Shown piece by piece: positions 16,634-26,596 of a DNA stretch of 38,952 nt. How positions within the stretch are numbered: the stretch's first letter is position 1; each line of letters starts with the position of its first letter. Source of the DNA: Pirellulales bacterium (GTDB taxonomy: Bacteria > Planctomycetota > Planctomycetia > Pirellulales > UBA7805). Location: contig JASMGX010000008.1 in the NCBI GenBank assembly GCA_030751095.1, positions 1 to 38,952 of the forward strand, given 5' to 3'. The position numbers and the translations under genes are program-made. A model generated the notes under the pieces. It was given only the letters and a program-made list of their open reading frames with translations, was not told the DNA's origin and searched no databases.

Positions 16634-18025
16634 TTATCTGAAATACGTTTCTTCAACAATCGATGTGCCAGGAGTGATTTTTCCTCGGAGTTGGTCGACG
16701 GTCATTGCAAAGAGAGGGCTAATTTCAACGCGACACCCATTCTCCACCTGCACCCCTGCCTCGCGAAGCATGCTGCGGTGCAAGTCCATCATCTGATGGT
16801 GGACATGCTCGACAGTATCGGTAGCCGCACCAGATGCATTTTTCAGCGGTGCAAAGGCAACCGCCGGATCGACTTCAACCGACAGCGAACATTTCGCATG
16901 CGGCAGCAGATCAAAGATAAAGCGCTCGTACTTGATTGCATTTGGCTCGGCGGGATCGACATGCTGACCCGCCGGATCTACGAAGGGCACTTTCTTCCGG
17001 GCACAGTGGGTGGGCAAGGCGTTGTGTAATTTTGTCATCCGAGACAAAAACCCGACATCCAACACATGGACTGCGATGCTACCGGCCCAAAATTTTAGAG
17101 AGCCATCACCATTGCGCACTTTTGCGATATCTGCCGGCAGATCGCTGTACTCGATAATCCGTGTCACTCCATCCACCTGGACAACGTTCCCCACCCTCTC
17201 TTCCGGGTCCTGTTTGGCAATCACCTGCAATGTATATTCACTGTTTGCCAAAATATGACAACCGATCATGTATGCATCACAGACTGTCGCAATCGGATTA
17301 TCCACCTGAAAATAAAACAAATGCTCAATCCCCCTCTGCTGCATGTCCGCAAGAGCACCAGAGCGATCGAGCGCCGCCAGCATTCCTCCATGGCCATCGG
17401 GACTGAGAAAGAGTGAACCGCGGTCACTCAACAACAGCTTGCCCGTTGAGGCATCGACTGCCGGCAATGTCCCCTGACAAAAAACGGTCACATCTTCCTC
17501 AGCAAGACCGAACCATCGATTTGTCTTGAGATAGTCCACCGTCTCCTCATGGGTAGCCGGACTGGTCATTAAATAGATCGGGATAGCGGTACCGGAGCGC
17601 ATACCGGTTGCCAGGATTTTTGCAAACAGAATTTCAAATAAGCTTGCATCCGAGATGGGACCGACAGGATACATCCCCTTGGGATGATCGAATCCCAACC
17701 GGGACCCCTGTCCTCCAGCAACCAGTGCGACACCAACCTTTCCTTCAGCAAGTGCTCGTTCACCGAGCGGGCGGGCTTGCTCACTGGTGTACGGTGGATC
17801 GTTGCTATCGATGCGAACGGCCAAAGGAGGCATTGCCCGCTGAGCCAGTTTTCTCAGGTTCTCTTGGGCCTTGCTTCGTTCGAACATTGCCTCCATCTCT
17901 GGGAAGTCAATCTCCTGAATCTGCGCTGCCAAATTCGCTTGCTGGACACCGCTGAGTTTGTCCCAAAAGGCAAGCAGATGTTCCTGAGAAAAAGCTCTCA
18001 GTTGCAAAAGCAATTCGTCCCTCAT
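16634..18025 (-). CDS. UAP1-like UDP-N-acetylglucosamine pyrophosphorylase (UDPGP family)
   Basis: This 463-residue protein follows the eukaryotic UAP1/AGX1 pattern closely, not that of bacterial GlmU. The UTP loop VAGGQGSRLGFDHPKGMY is followed by IPIYLMTSPATHEETVDYL, QGTLPAVD, LSPDGHGGMLAAL, FYFQVDNPIATVCD, RIIEYSDLP, and late FAPLKNASG. UAP1-type enzymes make UDP-GlcNAc (or UDP-GalNAc) from UTP and the hexosamine-1-phosphate. A related use with glucose-1-phosphate cannot be excluded. The chosen start, ATG 18025, begins the helical N-terminal domain (MRDELLLQLRAFSQEHLLAF). An in-frame TTG at 18070 would add 15 residues with no better ribosome site. It heads a likely two-gene unit with manC. 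Confidence 0.88.
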   Translation of the reverse strand: MRDELLLQLRAFSQEHLLAFWDKLSGVQQANLAAQIQEIDFPEMEAMFERSKAQENLRKLAQRAMPPLAVRIDSNDPPYTSEQARPLGERALAEGKVGVALVAGGQGSRLGFDHPKGMYPVGPISDASLFEILFAKILATGMRSGTAIPIYLMTSPATHEETVDYLKTNRWFGLAEEDVTVFCQGTLPAVDASTGKLLLSDRGSLFLSPDGHGGMLAALDRSGALADMQQRGIEHLFYFQVDNPIATVCDAYMIGCHILANSEYTLQVIAKQDPEERVGNVVQVDGVTRIIEYSDLPADIAKVRNGDGSLKFWAGSIAVHVLDVGFLSRMTKLHNALPTHCARKKVPFVDPAGQHVDPAEPNAIKYERFIFDLLPHAKCSLSVEVDPAVAFAPLKNASGAATDTVEHVHHQMMDLHRSMLREAGVQVENGCRVEISPLFAMTVDQLRGKITPGTSIVEETYFR

Positions 18026-18267
18026 GGCCAAATCCCCGGACGCGGACAATGCTTCACCCACCTCGAACAAAAAGAAAAGCGAGATAACACAACAGCGGGA
18101 ACAACAGAAACATTGTCAAGTACGTAAACAATGTTGTCCACTTCTTTCGGGGCCAACGAGCCATGATTTCGATTGGGGGAAGAGGCAGTAAATAACCGGC
18201 AGAAGTGGACCATTATCACGTGCTGTTGGCCAGATGCAATAGCGTGGGGCAATCCGTCAATCCGATG

Positions 18268-19101
18268 TCAATCCGAAATGGCCGAAAATTCAACCATTGT
18301 CTGCACAGGTTGGGTATAGGTTTTGGAAAGACGGATTTCCAAACGGGCACCATAGGGCAATATCTGCATGGTCTTGAGAGTCGCATCAGGACCGTCGATT
18401 TGCTCGGCGTGCAACTGTGGAGTTACCGCAAATGGTGGACAGAACGCGAGATGGATCGACTCGGTCCGCTGCCCCAATTGAAAGTGTGATCGGACCTGCC
18501 CACGGCAAATATCCCCCTCCTGCTCATCACATGTCCGCTCGATCCGATGGCGCACCCCCTCAGGAAGCGATGACGATTCGAGGCTGACGGCGGGCTCCCT
18601 CTTTATCGCAATCCGCTTGGGACCTGCATATAGCGGGTGCCACGATTTCTGTCCTCTGCCTCGGTGCTGTCGAACAACCCGCCTCAACCAGTATCCTTCT
18701 TCCACAGTAAGAAGTGCCACCATAGCCCAGATGCCATACAAGGAACTACCGGGCAAAGCAACCGCGATTGCCGATGCAACGAGACCAACAAGCAGGAGCA
18801 ACTGAAAGACCCAGATCCAAACCGGTTTACCCCGCCAACGCACCATCGCTCCGCGATGCACTAGGGCGGCAAGAAACGCCAGCAAGGCCCCAACTCCAAC
18901 CAACTCGACAGAGGTTAAGGGGATTTTCAGACCACCATCGAATCGCCTCACGAGCAAAAGCAACGCAAAGGCAAGCAGCAGAAAACCACTGCATAGGCTC
19001 AACACGCTCATCCACGTCCGAGCGAACCGGGCCATCGCCAAGGGGCGCAAGCTGCCACTTCCTTCGATTGTGACCGCCGTGGCCACTGCACGTGCATCCA
19101 T
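18268..19101 (-). CDS. Four-TM membrane protein of unknown function
   Basis: The 277-residue product has four hydrophobic segments in its first half (about residues 30-50, 66-83, 93-113 and 120-135). A hydrophilic domain of about 130 residues follows, with Arg-rich stretches (RQHRGRGQKSWH, GPKRIAIKRE) just after the last helix, consistent with a cytoplasmic tail by the positive-inside rule. The tail contains short strands and a few Cys/His residues but no motif I recognise. ATG 19101 has GGAG about 7 nt upstream. It begins 28 bp after metK in the same direction and is probably on the metK transcript; this does not suggest a role in methionine metabolism by itself. Confidence 0.7.
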   Translation of the reverse strand: MDARAVATAVTIEGSGSLRPLAMARFARTWMSVLSLCSGFLLLAFALLLLVRRFDGGLKIPLTSVELVGVGALLAFLAALVHRGAMVRWRGKPVWIWVFQLLLLVGLVASAIAVALPGSSLYGIWAMVALLTVEEGYWLRRVVRQHRGRGQKSWHPLYAGPKRIAIKREPAVSLESSSLPEGVRHRIERTCDEQEGDICRGQVRSHFQLGQRTESIHLAFCPPFAVTPQLHAEQIDGPDATLKTMQILPYGARLEIRLSKTYTQPVQTMVEFSAISD

Positions 19102-19129
19102 GCCCGTCTCCGAAATTCTACCTGCGCAC

Positions 19130-20317
19130 TTAGTTAGTGGTCGCTCCAGCCACCCTCGCTGCTTCGGCGAGTTCTTCTGCCCGGTCGGTCCGCTCCCAGG
19201 TCAGTTCCGGTTCCGAGCGCCCGAAATGTCCCCCGGCCGTCGTCTGACGATAAATGGGACGTCGCAGATCAAGATACTCAATAATTCCTCGGGGTGTCAG
19301 TTCAAAACATTCCCGGATCAATTCGCAAAGCCGGGAATCATCGACCCGACCCGTTCCCTGTGTATCGACATGCACGCTGACCGGTTCGGCGACGCCAATC
19401 GCATAGGCAAGCTGCACCTCACAGCGGTCCGCCAAATTTGCTGCGACAATATTCTTCGCGACGTGGCGCGCCATGTAGGCGGCACTGCGATCGACCTTCG
19501 TGGGATCTTTTCCACTAAAGGCTCCACCCCCGTGGCGACCCCAACCGCCGTAAGTATCCACAATAATTTTGCGTCCCGTCAGACCACAATCGCCATGCGG
19601 GCCACCAATCACAAAACGCCCCGTCGGATTAATGTGGTAGGTAATATCACCTTTATCCAATTCAGCCGGTAATATTGGCTTAACAATCTTCTCGATCACA
19701 AAATCGTGGATGTCTTCATTGCTCACTTTGTCAGAATGTTGCGTCGAAACGACAATCGTATCGATCCTTTTAGGTCTGTTTCCCTCATACTCCACTGTGA
19801 CCTGACTTTTACTGTCGGGACGCAGCCAATCAACTTCACCCTGCTGACGGGCTTCTGTGAGTCGGTCGAGTATCCGGTGCGAGAGCGCAATCGGCAGGGG
19901 CATCAGTTCAGGTGTATCATCGCAGGCAAAACCAAACATGAGCCCCTGATCGCCAGCGCCAACGTCTTTGCCGGCATCGGAATCCGCATTAACACCCTGT
20001 GCGATATCCGCACTTTGCGCGTCGATCTTCTTGACAAACTGACAGGTATCCGCGTTAAAACCGAGTTCCTCGTCGGTATAGCCAACTTCCCGAATCACAT
20101 TACGAACAACGTCTTCGTAATCGATGTCTGCTTTGGTTGTAATCTCACCAGCGATGACTACAAATCCAGTTGTCACCATTGTTTCACACGCCACTCGTGA
20201 ATGAGGGTCCTGTTCAAACAGGGCATCAAGAATGCCGTCCGAAATACGATCTGCCAATTTATCGGGATGCCCCATACTGACCGACTCACTGGTAAAGAAA
20301 TATTTTCCCTCTGCCAT
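19130..20317 (-). CDS. metK: S-adenosylmethionine synthetase
   Basis: MetK makes SAM from methionine and ATP in the cytoplasm, hydrolysing the triphosphate in the process. The 395-residue length is standard. Key blocks are [20 protein letters not shown] (ATP site), [10 protein letters not shown], the hexapeptide-containing [12 protein letters not shown], the triphosphate loop [20 protein letters not shown] and [22 protein letters not shown] 20317 is certain: GGGAGG sits about 7 nt upstream, and the longer frame to 20584 is leader sequence. The 229-bp gap to aspT contains no SAM-riboswitch I could recognise by eye. The product supplies SAM for enzymes such as the ArsM-type methyltransferase elsewhere in the window. 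Confidence 0.98.
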   Translation of the reverse strand: MAEGKYFFTSESVSMGHPDKLADRISDGILDALFEQDPHSRVACETMVTTGFVVIAGEITTKADIDYEDVVRNVIREVGYTDEELGFNADTCQFVKKIDAQSADIAQGVNADSDAGKDVGAGDQGLMFGFACDDTPELMPLPIALSHRILDRLTEARQQGEVDWLRPDSKSQVTVEYEGNRPKRIDTIVVSTQHSDKVSNEDIHDFVIEKIVKPILPAELDKGDITYHINPTGRFVIGGPHGDCGLTGRKIIVDTYGGWGRHGGGAFSGKDPTKVDRSAAYMARHVAKNIVAANLADRCEVQLAYAIGVAEPVSVHVDTQGTGRVDDSRLCELIRECFELTPRGIIEYLDLRRPIYRQTTAGGHFGRSEPELTWERTDRAEELAEAARVAGATTN

Positions 20318-20546
20318 CGTAGATCCTCCCGTACGGCCTGTGGACTGCCTGTTGGATTTTGTGTCATGAACGGATTTTAATTGCGTGTGCAAATTGTAAC
20401 ACAGGGTGAGTCGCACCGACAACGCCGTCGCCCGGGAGGGTTTTTGCCGATTCAGACGGCCAACTCCGGGAACCGCGAAACAGACCCTACAGATGGCTGC
20501 TAGCAGAGCCAGGCCCATTTTGCGCCGGCGTCTCCAAAATCGGAGG

Positions 20547-22268
20547 TCAGCGTAGATGTTCCATCGGCACGTTCTTGCCGACAAAACCGACCACGATCGG
20601 CCCCCAGATGGTCAGAAAGATGTTGGCCAAAGCGTAGGTGATCGTAAAGGTAGCAACCGGTGTCGAGTTGCCCGCCTTCTCAAGCAGGGCGGCAAAACCT
20701 GGATTGGCGCTCCGCCCACCGACTACGCAAGCCAATGCCACAATAGGACTGCGGATCCGGAGGATGTAATACGAGAAGAAAAAGACGACGATCTGCGGAA
20801 TCAGGGTGACCGACGCGCCAAGCAGCAAAAGAGTCATCCCATTTTCCTTGATGCTCGTGAACGCCTGTGGGGCCGCTGTAATACCCACGAGAGCGACAAA
20901 GACAGCCAAGCCAAAATCCCGTAGAAAATTTGATGCCCCACTCGGCAAGGCAGCAAACCGCGGATGGACACTCCGCAACCAACCGAAGAAGAGGCCAGAC
21001 AGGAGGCAGCCGACACCGCTACCGATGGTTACCGGGACACCAACGAGTTTGAATTCGATCATCCCGATCAGAAATCCGAGCGTCATCCCGACACCGAAGA
21101 ACACAAAATCGGTCACAGCCGCCGCCGAGACGGAGGGACCGATATGCCTCGCAACACGACCGACATCCTCGGGGCGACCGACGAGGGACAAAGCATCACC
21201 CTTGTGGAACTTAAGTTCGGGCGAACAGGGCATTGCCTGCCCCCAACGCTTTACACCTGTCACAAAAACTCCGTGCCGCGTTTCGATTGGGAGCAATTCG
21301 CTCAACTCGGCCATGGTCCGCTCTGCAAACTCACCGCTGTTCATGATCAACTCGCGGTTTTCCTCAACCACCTGCATACCGGGAGGAGCCTCCACCTCAG
21401 GACCGAAGTGAGCAGGCGACTGTTTGAGGGTCGGGATCTCTCCGATCACCGCAACGATGTCTCCATCCTGCAAAATTTCCTCCTCAGTAAAATCAATCGC
21501 TTTGCCGCTCCGCACAATGGCGACAACGGCTGCAGTGGAGAGCTCTTTGTCGATCTCGAGGACAGTTCGGCCAGTCGCTTGCCTCGCCGAATCGACCTGA
21601 AAGAACCGCGTCGAGACGCGCTGCACACCATTGAACTGGCCCGATTCGAGTTCCGCATTGCCGCCCGCTCTCTCTTTGGCAAGCGCAAGTGCCTCTTTGC
21701 GGACATCCCAACGCATGATCATCGGCAGCAACCAACTGACGACTATAATCGGCCCCAGGGATCCGAAGATGTAACAGACGGCGTAGCCGACAGCGACGTT
21801 CGTTTGCATGGTTTTGATCGCGGCCGGCGAAACGTCGAGCCTGGCAATCGCTGCATCGGCAGTCCCGATAATGGCGGACTGGGTCAGGCCGCCTGCCGCC
21901 AGTCCCGCTGCGGTACCACGATCAAGATCGAACCACCAGGCCGCACCGAGTACACACATCAGCCCGACGAAGGTCATCAGGAAGGCGGAGGTCAATTGAT
22001 TGAGGGACTGCAAATTGAGAGAACGGATGAACTGGGGGCCACCCTGATAACCGACGGCATAGATAAACAGCGCAAAGGCGATTGTCTCGATACTGGCATC
22101 AACGGGAATATCGAACTGACCGATCAGAACACCTACCAGGAGTGTTCCGGCAATCCCGCCCAACACAAACTTCCCAATCCGGAGTTTCCCAACCAGATAC
22201 CCGAGTGCCAACGACGTGAACAACCCGGCCAACGGTTCGGCCTGAAAGAAATTGCGAATCCACTCCAT
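20547..22268 (-). CDS. aspT: Aspartate:alanine antiporter family transporter (AspT/YidE type)
   Basis: The 573-residue inner-membrane protein has the AAE-family layout: about five helices, two soluble TrkA-C (RCK-C) domains between roughly residues 205 and 375, then about five more helices. The first membrane block contains [19 protein letters not shown] and the second [13 protein letters not shown], a pseudo-repeat typical of the family. In Tetragenococcus, AspT swaps external aspartate for internal alanine, and this generates a membrane potential. The same function is strongly suggested here because the gene begins 19 bp after aspD. Start ATG 22268 has GGAG about 8 nt upstream. The two RCK-C domains may sense a ligand. 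Family call is firm; substrate specificity rests on context. Confidence 0.9.
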   Translation of the reverse strand: MEWIRNFFQAEPLAGLFTSLALGYLVGKLRIGKFVLGGIAGTLLVGVLIGQFDIPVDASIETIAFALFIYAVGYQGGPQFIRSLNLQSLNQLTSAFLMTFVGLMCVLGAAWWFDLDRGTAAGLAAGGLTQSAIIGTADAAIARLDVSPAAIKTMQTNVAVGYAVCYIFGSLGPIIVVSWLLPMIMRWDVRKEALALAKERAGGNAELESGQFNGVQRVSTRFFQVDSARQATGRTVLEIDKELSTAAVVAIVRSGKAIDFTEEEILQDGDIVAVIGEIPTLKQSPAHFGPEVEAPPGMQVVEENRELIMNSGEFAERTMAELSELLPIETRHGVFVTGVKRWGQAMPCSPELKFHKGDALSLVGRPEDVGRVARHIGPSVSAAAVTDFVFFGVGMTLGFLIGMIEFKLVGVPVTIGSGVGCLLSGLFFGWLRSVHPRFAALPSGASNFLRDFGLAVFVALVGITAAPQAFTSIKENGMTLLLLGASVTLIPQIVVFFFSYYILRIRSPIVALACVVGGRSANPGFAALLEKAGNSTPVATFTITYALANIFLTIWGPIVVGFVGKNVPMEHLR

Positions 22269-22287
22269 ACAGAATCTCCGACTCGTT

Positions 22288-23874
22288 TCAGGACGTTGCG
22301 TCCCATCGTTCGTGGTATTCCTTCAGCAAATCACCAATACCCTTTCCGATGGCGGTATATTCCTGGTCGGGAAGATTTGCCAACGAGACCCTCACAGACA
22401 TTTTCGGCGCATCGAATCCACCACCATCCATCAACACGATAGACTTCTCCTCGGCCAACCGCCACACAAAATCGATCGGCTCGTGATTTTCCAGGAGCCA
22501 TTTTGCGAAATCCTCGCCATACCGTTCGGTGGCAAGATGGGGTACATCAATCGTGGTGTAATAGTGCGCATCAAAGGGCGTTTCAGGACTCGGAACACCC
22601 AAAGCCGCGTAGAGCGCATGAAATCGCTCGATCACAATATCCTGAGCCCGCTCCTTGTAGACCCCTTCACGATCTGCCAGGCAGGCAAGGGAGAGCAACA
22701 CCATAAAAACCTGCTGGGGCGTCGATAGTCCCGCGGTATGGTGGAGCGCCACGGTACGGCTGTCGGCCACCATCCGATCGATAAGCTTGGCCGCATTGGG
22801 ATCGAGAAACACAGTGTGATAGCGTTCCCGGAGATTGTCCTGTTCCTGCCTCGGGAGTGCGGCAATCGCCGCATCGAGGATGTTGTCCTTAGCGAGTCCG
22901 ATGACACCGAGCCGCCAGCCGGTCGCGCCGAAGTATTTGGAATAGGAATAGACGAGGATCGTATTGCGCGGCACTATGGACGCTAAAGACTGAAATCCAT
23001 TGACGAAAGTGCCGTAGACATCATCGGTGAGTACGATAAGGTCGCTGCGGCGGGTAGCGATCAACTCGTGGAGGGCTTGGAGCGTTTCCGGGTGCATGGC
23101 CACCGAAGTCGGATTGGAAGGATTCACCACAAAAAACGCTTTGATGGCAGGGTCGGCGAGTTTCTCGATCTGCTGCGGAGAATACTGCCAGCCGCTGTCT
23201 GGCTCCTGCATCACCTCGAGTTCGACAAACTCAAAGTCGTTCAGAAGCGGAATCTCCAGATAGGGAGAGAAGATCGGGGCACCCAACGCGATCTTGTCGC
23301 CTTTGTGCAAAAGCTTATTCTCGATGAGGGTGTTGAAGACATAGGTCATCGCTGCCGTTCCCCCCTCGGTAGCGAAGAGGTCGAACTCGTCGGTCGAACG
23401 CTTCCCACCACACATCTCCTGAGCGAGGTAGCTGCTCACAATCTGTTCGCTGCAGCGGAGCATCCGGTCGGGTACCGGATAGTGATCACCGAGGATTCCA
23501 TCGATCATCTCAAGCAGGAAAATAGCCGGGTCCATGCCCATCTCATCGCGCACCATCGCAAGACTGGTGTTGAGCAGCGAGATTCCCGGCTCACGGGCGC
23601 GCTTGACGAGAAAGTCTTCAAACCGCTCGACGATCCCGTCGCTCTCCGGGACACTTCCGATACCGGGGCGAATCAGATGTCGCTCCGACTCCGCTACCGC
23701 AAAGTGCCCCAGTTCGAAAAAAGCGTAACGCGGTTCCAGCGCGACCCAGTTCGGGTTGCCGCGTCCGGCATTAAGCATCTTTTTTTCGCTGCCGGAAGAG
23801 GCCATGGCGATGAGCTTGTTCTTGATTTCAAATGGGCTCAGGCCTTCGTAGAGTTTTTCTTCCTGACGGGTCAC
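22288..23874 (-). CDS. aspD: Aspartate 4-decarboxylase / aspartate aminotransferase (PLP, fold type I)
   Basis: AspD removes the beta-carboxyl of L-aspartate to give L-alanine and CO2, consuming a cytoplasmic proton. The 528-residue length fits the family, which is longer than ordinary aspartate aminotransferases (about 400). Characteristic blocks are NAGRGNPNWVALEPRYAF near the N-terminus, FFVVNPSNPTSVAM, LTDDVYGTF, and SYSKYFGATGWRLG with the PLP Schiff-base Lys313. SVRVSLANL near the C-terminus carries the alpha-carboxylate-binding Arg. It starts with GTG at 23874; GGGAG lies about 9 nt upstream. It sits between ansB (42 bp) and aspT (19 bp), the aspD-aspT order known from lactic acid bacteria. 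I am very confident of the family and fairly confident of the decarboxylase activity. Confidence 0.93.
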   Translation of the reverse strand: MTRQEEKLYEGLSPFEIKNKLIAMASSGSEKKMLNAGRGNPNWVALEPRYAFFELGHFAVAESERHLIRPGIGSVPESDGIVERFEDFLVKRAREPGISLLNTSLAMVRDEMGMDPAIFLLEMIDGILGDHYPVPDRMLRCSEQIVSSYLAQEMCGGKRSTDEFDLFATEGGTAAMTYVFNTLIENKLLHKGDKIALGAPIFSPYLEIPLLNDFEFVELEVMQEPDSGWQYSPQQIEKLADPAIKAFFVVNPSNPTSVAMHPETLQALHELIATRRSDLIVLTDDVYGTFVNGFQSLASIVPRNTILVYSYSKYFGATGWRLGVIGLAKDNILDAAIAALPRQEQDNLRERYHTVFLDPNAAKLIDRMVADSRTVALHHTAGLSTPQQVFMVLLSLACLADREGVYKERAQDIVIERFHALYAALGVPSPETPFDAHYYTTIDVPHLATERYGEDFAKWLLENHEPIDFVWRLAEEKSIVLMDGGGFDAPKMSVRVSLANLPDQEYTAIGKGIGDLLKEYHERWDATS

Positions 23875-23916
23875 GTCCTATTCTCCCGGGCTAGGTTTCA
23901 CAGAGGGCAATGCCTG

Positions 23917-25038
23917 TCAATAGTTAAAGATTTCTTGCAACTTCTTGGTATCGTTACCGTACTTGGCGAGTGCCACCATCAGAAGAATTCTAGCCTTGGG
24001 GCCACCAAGATCTTCAGGCCGAGAGAGAATACAGCCATGTTTAAGGAGATCTGCTCCGCCGCCCACATCGCCATAACTCGGCTCGACCGCACCCTCCCAA
24101 ACAATGCTCGTAATGACCACCGGGATCTGCTTCGAGAGGGCGTAGAGGACTGCCTCGAAGGTCTTCGCATTGACATTGCCCGCACCTAGGGAATCGATGA
24201 CAATTCCTTTCGCGCCGCGATCAACGGCATAACGCACAAATCGGCCGTCATCTCCAGCATACGTCGTCAAAAAGGAGACTGAGGGCAGAGGTTCGGTGAG
24301 CGGAATTTTGCGGCGTTTCAAACAGTCGTTAAAGCGAGTCACCTCTCCATTAAAGACATAGCCGAGATACCCTTTCTCGCCCGATTCAAAAGTCTGAACA
24401 TTGGTGGTCTGCGTTTTGCGGACGTACTGGGCAGCATTGACATATTGATTGAGGGTCACCGTGACACCCCAGTTGGTGGCATTCTTCGATATCACCTGGG
24501 TCACAGCGTCTAGAATATTCCCAGGACCGTCAGGTGCAGGAGAGGAAGCGTCTCGCATCGCGCCCGTAAAGACAACTGGCTTGTTGCTCTTGAGAGTCAA
24601 ATCGAGGAAAAAGGACCCTTCGGCCATCGTATCGGTACCGTGGGTGACGACAACACCGGTCACCTCAGGCTTGGCGAGGACGCGATCCACAGTGCGACTC
24701 AGCTTGGCCCAGTTCTCCGGTGCCATATGGGAACTGTCAATGTTTGAGAAATTCACAACGCCAATGTTGGCAAATTTTGAAAGTTCCGGAACGGCCGCCA
24801 CTAAATCGGTGCCCGAGAGAGCGGGGACCGAACCGCCTGTCTTCGCAGAACGCTTCTCGGCGATGGTTCCGCCAGTCGCGACAACAACGACCAACGGTAA
24901 TTTGGGATCGTGGATCGCGAGTTGGATCTGCGGTTCCTTGGACGTCCCTTTTTCCGAGAGCGGCACCGACGGGGGGGCCGCAAAGAGAGAGCATGCGATG
25001 AGGAGACCAACAGGGACGAGAGATACTATTTTTCGCAT
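23917..25038 (-). CDS. ansB: Exported type II L-asparaginase
   Basis: The enzyme hydrolyses asparagine to aspartate and ammonia. Both catalytic threonines are in place: VVVVATGGTIAEK near the N-terminus and VVTHGTDTMAEGSFFLDLT with the Thr-Asp pair. The catalytic machinery is completed by FTGAMRDASSPAPDGPGNI. Family blocks IDSLGAGNVN and VVITSIVWEGAVEP follow. The protein carries an N-terminal export signal (MRKIVSLVPVGLLIAC). Cys16 follows LIA and could be a lipobox, so it may be either a lipoprotein or a periplasmic protein cut near LFA-AP. ATG 25038 is chosen because GAGGGAGG lies 5 nt upstream; an ATG at 25053 overlaps that site. It heads the ansB-aspD-aspT unit. Confidence 0.95.
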   Translation of the reverse strand: MRKIVSLVPVGLLIACSLFAAPPSVPLSEKGTSKEPQIQLAIHDPKLPLVVVVATGGTIAEKRSAKTGGSVPALSGTDLVAAVPELSKFANIGVVNFSNIDSSHMAPENWAKLSRTVDRVLAKPEVTGVVVTHGTDTMAEGSFFLDLTLKSNKPVVFTGAMRDASSPAPDGPGNILDAVTQVISKNATNWGVTVTLNQYVNAAQYVRKTQTTNVQTFESGEKGYLGYVFNGEVTRFNDCLKRRKIPLTEPLPSVSFLTTYAGDDGRFVRYAVDRGAKGIVIDSLGAGNVNAKTFEAVLYALSKQIPVVITSIVWEGAVEPSYGDVGGGADLLKHGCILSRPEDLGGPKARILLMVALAKYGNDTKKLQEIFNY

Positions 25039-25332
25039 CAAAACCTCCCTCATAGGCGTTTGTTCTGCCGAGCAGACGAATGTACCGGGTCAGCAACAGA
25101 GTCCGCAGAAATGGAGATATCTTTTCTGGATACTATTATCCAATTTGTTCTCCCCAAGGTAAAGGGGGCTATTAAATTCGGCGCGTGGATGGACACTGTT
25201 TGCTGCACTGTGGCAAGGGTTTGAATACATTGGCGCCGCCTCGACAACCCTAAAACAGCCCCCTATGCTCATTCTGCTGGGCCTCTGATGGCCTTTTAAA
25301 ATTACCTTTCTGCTATCGGTGGACTCAAAAGA

Positions 25333-26553
25333 ATGGCACGGCCCAAATTGCGAGCATCTTGCCACGTCCCCGATCATGCCGGTCGCTATGGAGAATTTGG
25401 GGGCCGCTACGTTCCCGAAACGCTGATCGCGGCACTCGACCAACTGGCGGACCAGTATGAGCAGGCACGGCACGATCCGGATTTTCAGGATCGACTTTCC
25501 GACTTACTCAAACACTATGTGGGCAGACCCTCACCTCTGTACCACGCTTCACGGCTGACAAAACTTTGTGGTGGAGCGCAGATTTATCTCAAACGAGAGG
25601 ACCTGAACCACACCGGCGCCCACAAAATCAACAACACGCTCGGACAGGCCTTGCTGACCTTACGGATGGGAAAAACCCGGGTCATTGCGGAAACGGGGGC
25701 AGGCCAGCATGGTGTGGCGACGGCGACCGCTTGTGCACGATTCGGTCTTCCGTGCGTCGTCTATATGGGCGAGGAGGACATTCGCCGACAGGCACCCAAC
25801 GTCTTCAGCATGAAACTACTCGGCGCAGAGGTGCGGTCTGTTACAAGTGGATCGCGCACGCTCAGAGACGCCATTAACGAAGCAATGCGAGATTGGATGG
25901 CCTCCGTTGAAAACACCCACTATATTCTTGGTTCCGTTGTTGGCCCCCATCCATTTCCCAGGATCGTGCGGGATTTTCAGTCGGTAATCGGGCAGGAAAC
26001 CCTCGCCCAATGCAATGACCAGATCGGTCGGTTGCCGGAGGTGGTGGTTGCCTGTGTGGGAGGTGGCAGCAATGCCGCCGGGATGTTCTACCCGTTCATC
26101 GAACACGATGCGGTTGAGTTGGTTGGCGTGGAAGCGGGCGGACGTTCTTCAGCGGCTGGAGAACACGCATCGCCACTTACATACGGATCGCCGGGAGTGC
26201 TCCATGGCAGTTACAGCTATGTGATGCAGGATCAGGATGGACAGACCTGTGATGTCCATTCCATTTCCGCCGGGCTCGACTATCCGGGCGTGGGACCTGA
26301 GCACAGTTATTGGAAGGCCACCGGACGGGTGAACTATGAAAGTTGCATAGATGACGACGCTCTAGAAGCATTTGAGACATTGGCTAAGAATGAAGGAATT
26401 TTAGCAGCCGTTGAGAGTTCGCATGCTATTTCGACCGCCATGCGAATCGCCGGAGAGCGACCTGCAGATCAAGTTGTTGTTGTCTGTCTCTCTGGACGAG
26501 GAGACAAGGACTCTGCAGAAGTTGCCCGTCTCCGCGGTGACGACGATTCATAG
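25333..26553 (+). CDS. trpB: Tryptophan synthase beta subunit
   Basis: TrpB condenses indole and serine to tryptophan with PLP, in the cytoplasmic alpha2-beta2 complex with TrpA. The 406-residue protein is the standard TrpB1 type. [13 protein letters not shown] opens the protein, [16 protein letters not shown] carries the PLP Lys98, and [15 protein letters not shown] and [15 protein letters not shown] (phosphate-binding) follow. The C-terminal block HAISTAMR and SGRGDKD is also present. Start ATG 25333 has GGTGGA about 9 nt upstream. trpA follows after 43 bp. The 279-bp divergent gap to ansB should hold the promoter, but I see no Trp-codon leader peptide or attenuator hairpin pair. Confidence 0.97.
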   Translation: MARPKLRASCHVPDHAGRYGEFGGRYVPETLIAALDQLADQYEQARHDPDFQDRLSDLLKHYVGRPSPLYHASRLTKLCGGAQIYLKREDLNHTGAHKINNTLGQALLTLRMGKTRVIAETGAGQHGVATATACARFGLPCVVYMGEEDIRRQAPNVFSMKLLGAEVRSVTSGSRTLRDAINEAMRDWMASVENTHYILGSVVGPHPFPRIVRDFQSVIGQETLAQCNDQIGRLPEVVVACVGGGSNAAGMFYPFIEHDAVELVGVEAGGRSSAAGEHASPLTYGSPGVLHGSYSYVMQDQDGQTCDVHSISAGLDYPGVGPEHSYWKATGRVNYESCIDDDALEAFETLAKNEGILAAVESSHAISTAMRIAGERPADQVVVVCLSGRGDKDSAEVARLRGDDDS

Positions 26554-26596
26554 TGGACAGCATCGTGCACAATGAGGGGAAAGGAACGTTCTTTTA

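Noticed and set aside
20318-20546. SAM riboswitch upstream of metK
   Set aside because: No recognisable SAM-I or SAM-II core by eye; a covariance-model search (Infernal with Rfam) would settle it.
19130-20584. N-terminally extended MetK
   Set aside because: The extension is leader sequence; a strong ribosome site precedes ATG 20317, where MetK homology starts.
20964-22442. A 492-codon open frame on the plus strand opposite aspT
   Set aside because: It is antisense to a well-supported transporter, has the charged low-complexity composition typical of shadow frames in GC-rich DNA, and shows no family motif.
23068-24189. A 373-codon plus-strand frame opposite aspD and ansB
   Set aside because: It spans the antisense of two recognised genes and has no ribosome site or motif.
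25054-25332. Trp attenuator upstream of trpB
   Set aside because: I found no short leader frame with clustered Trp codons and no competing hairpin pair followed by a T-run.
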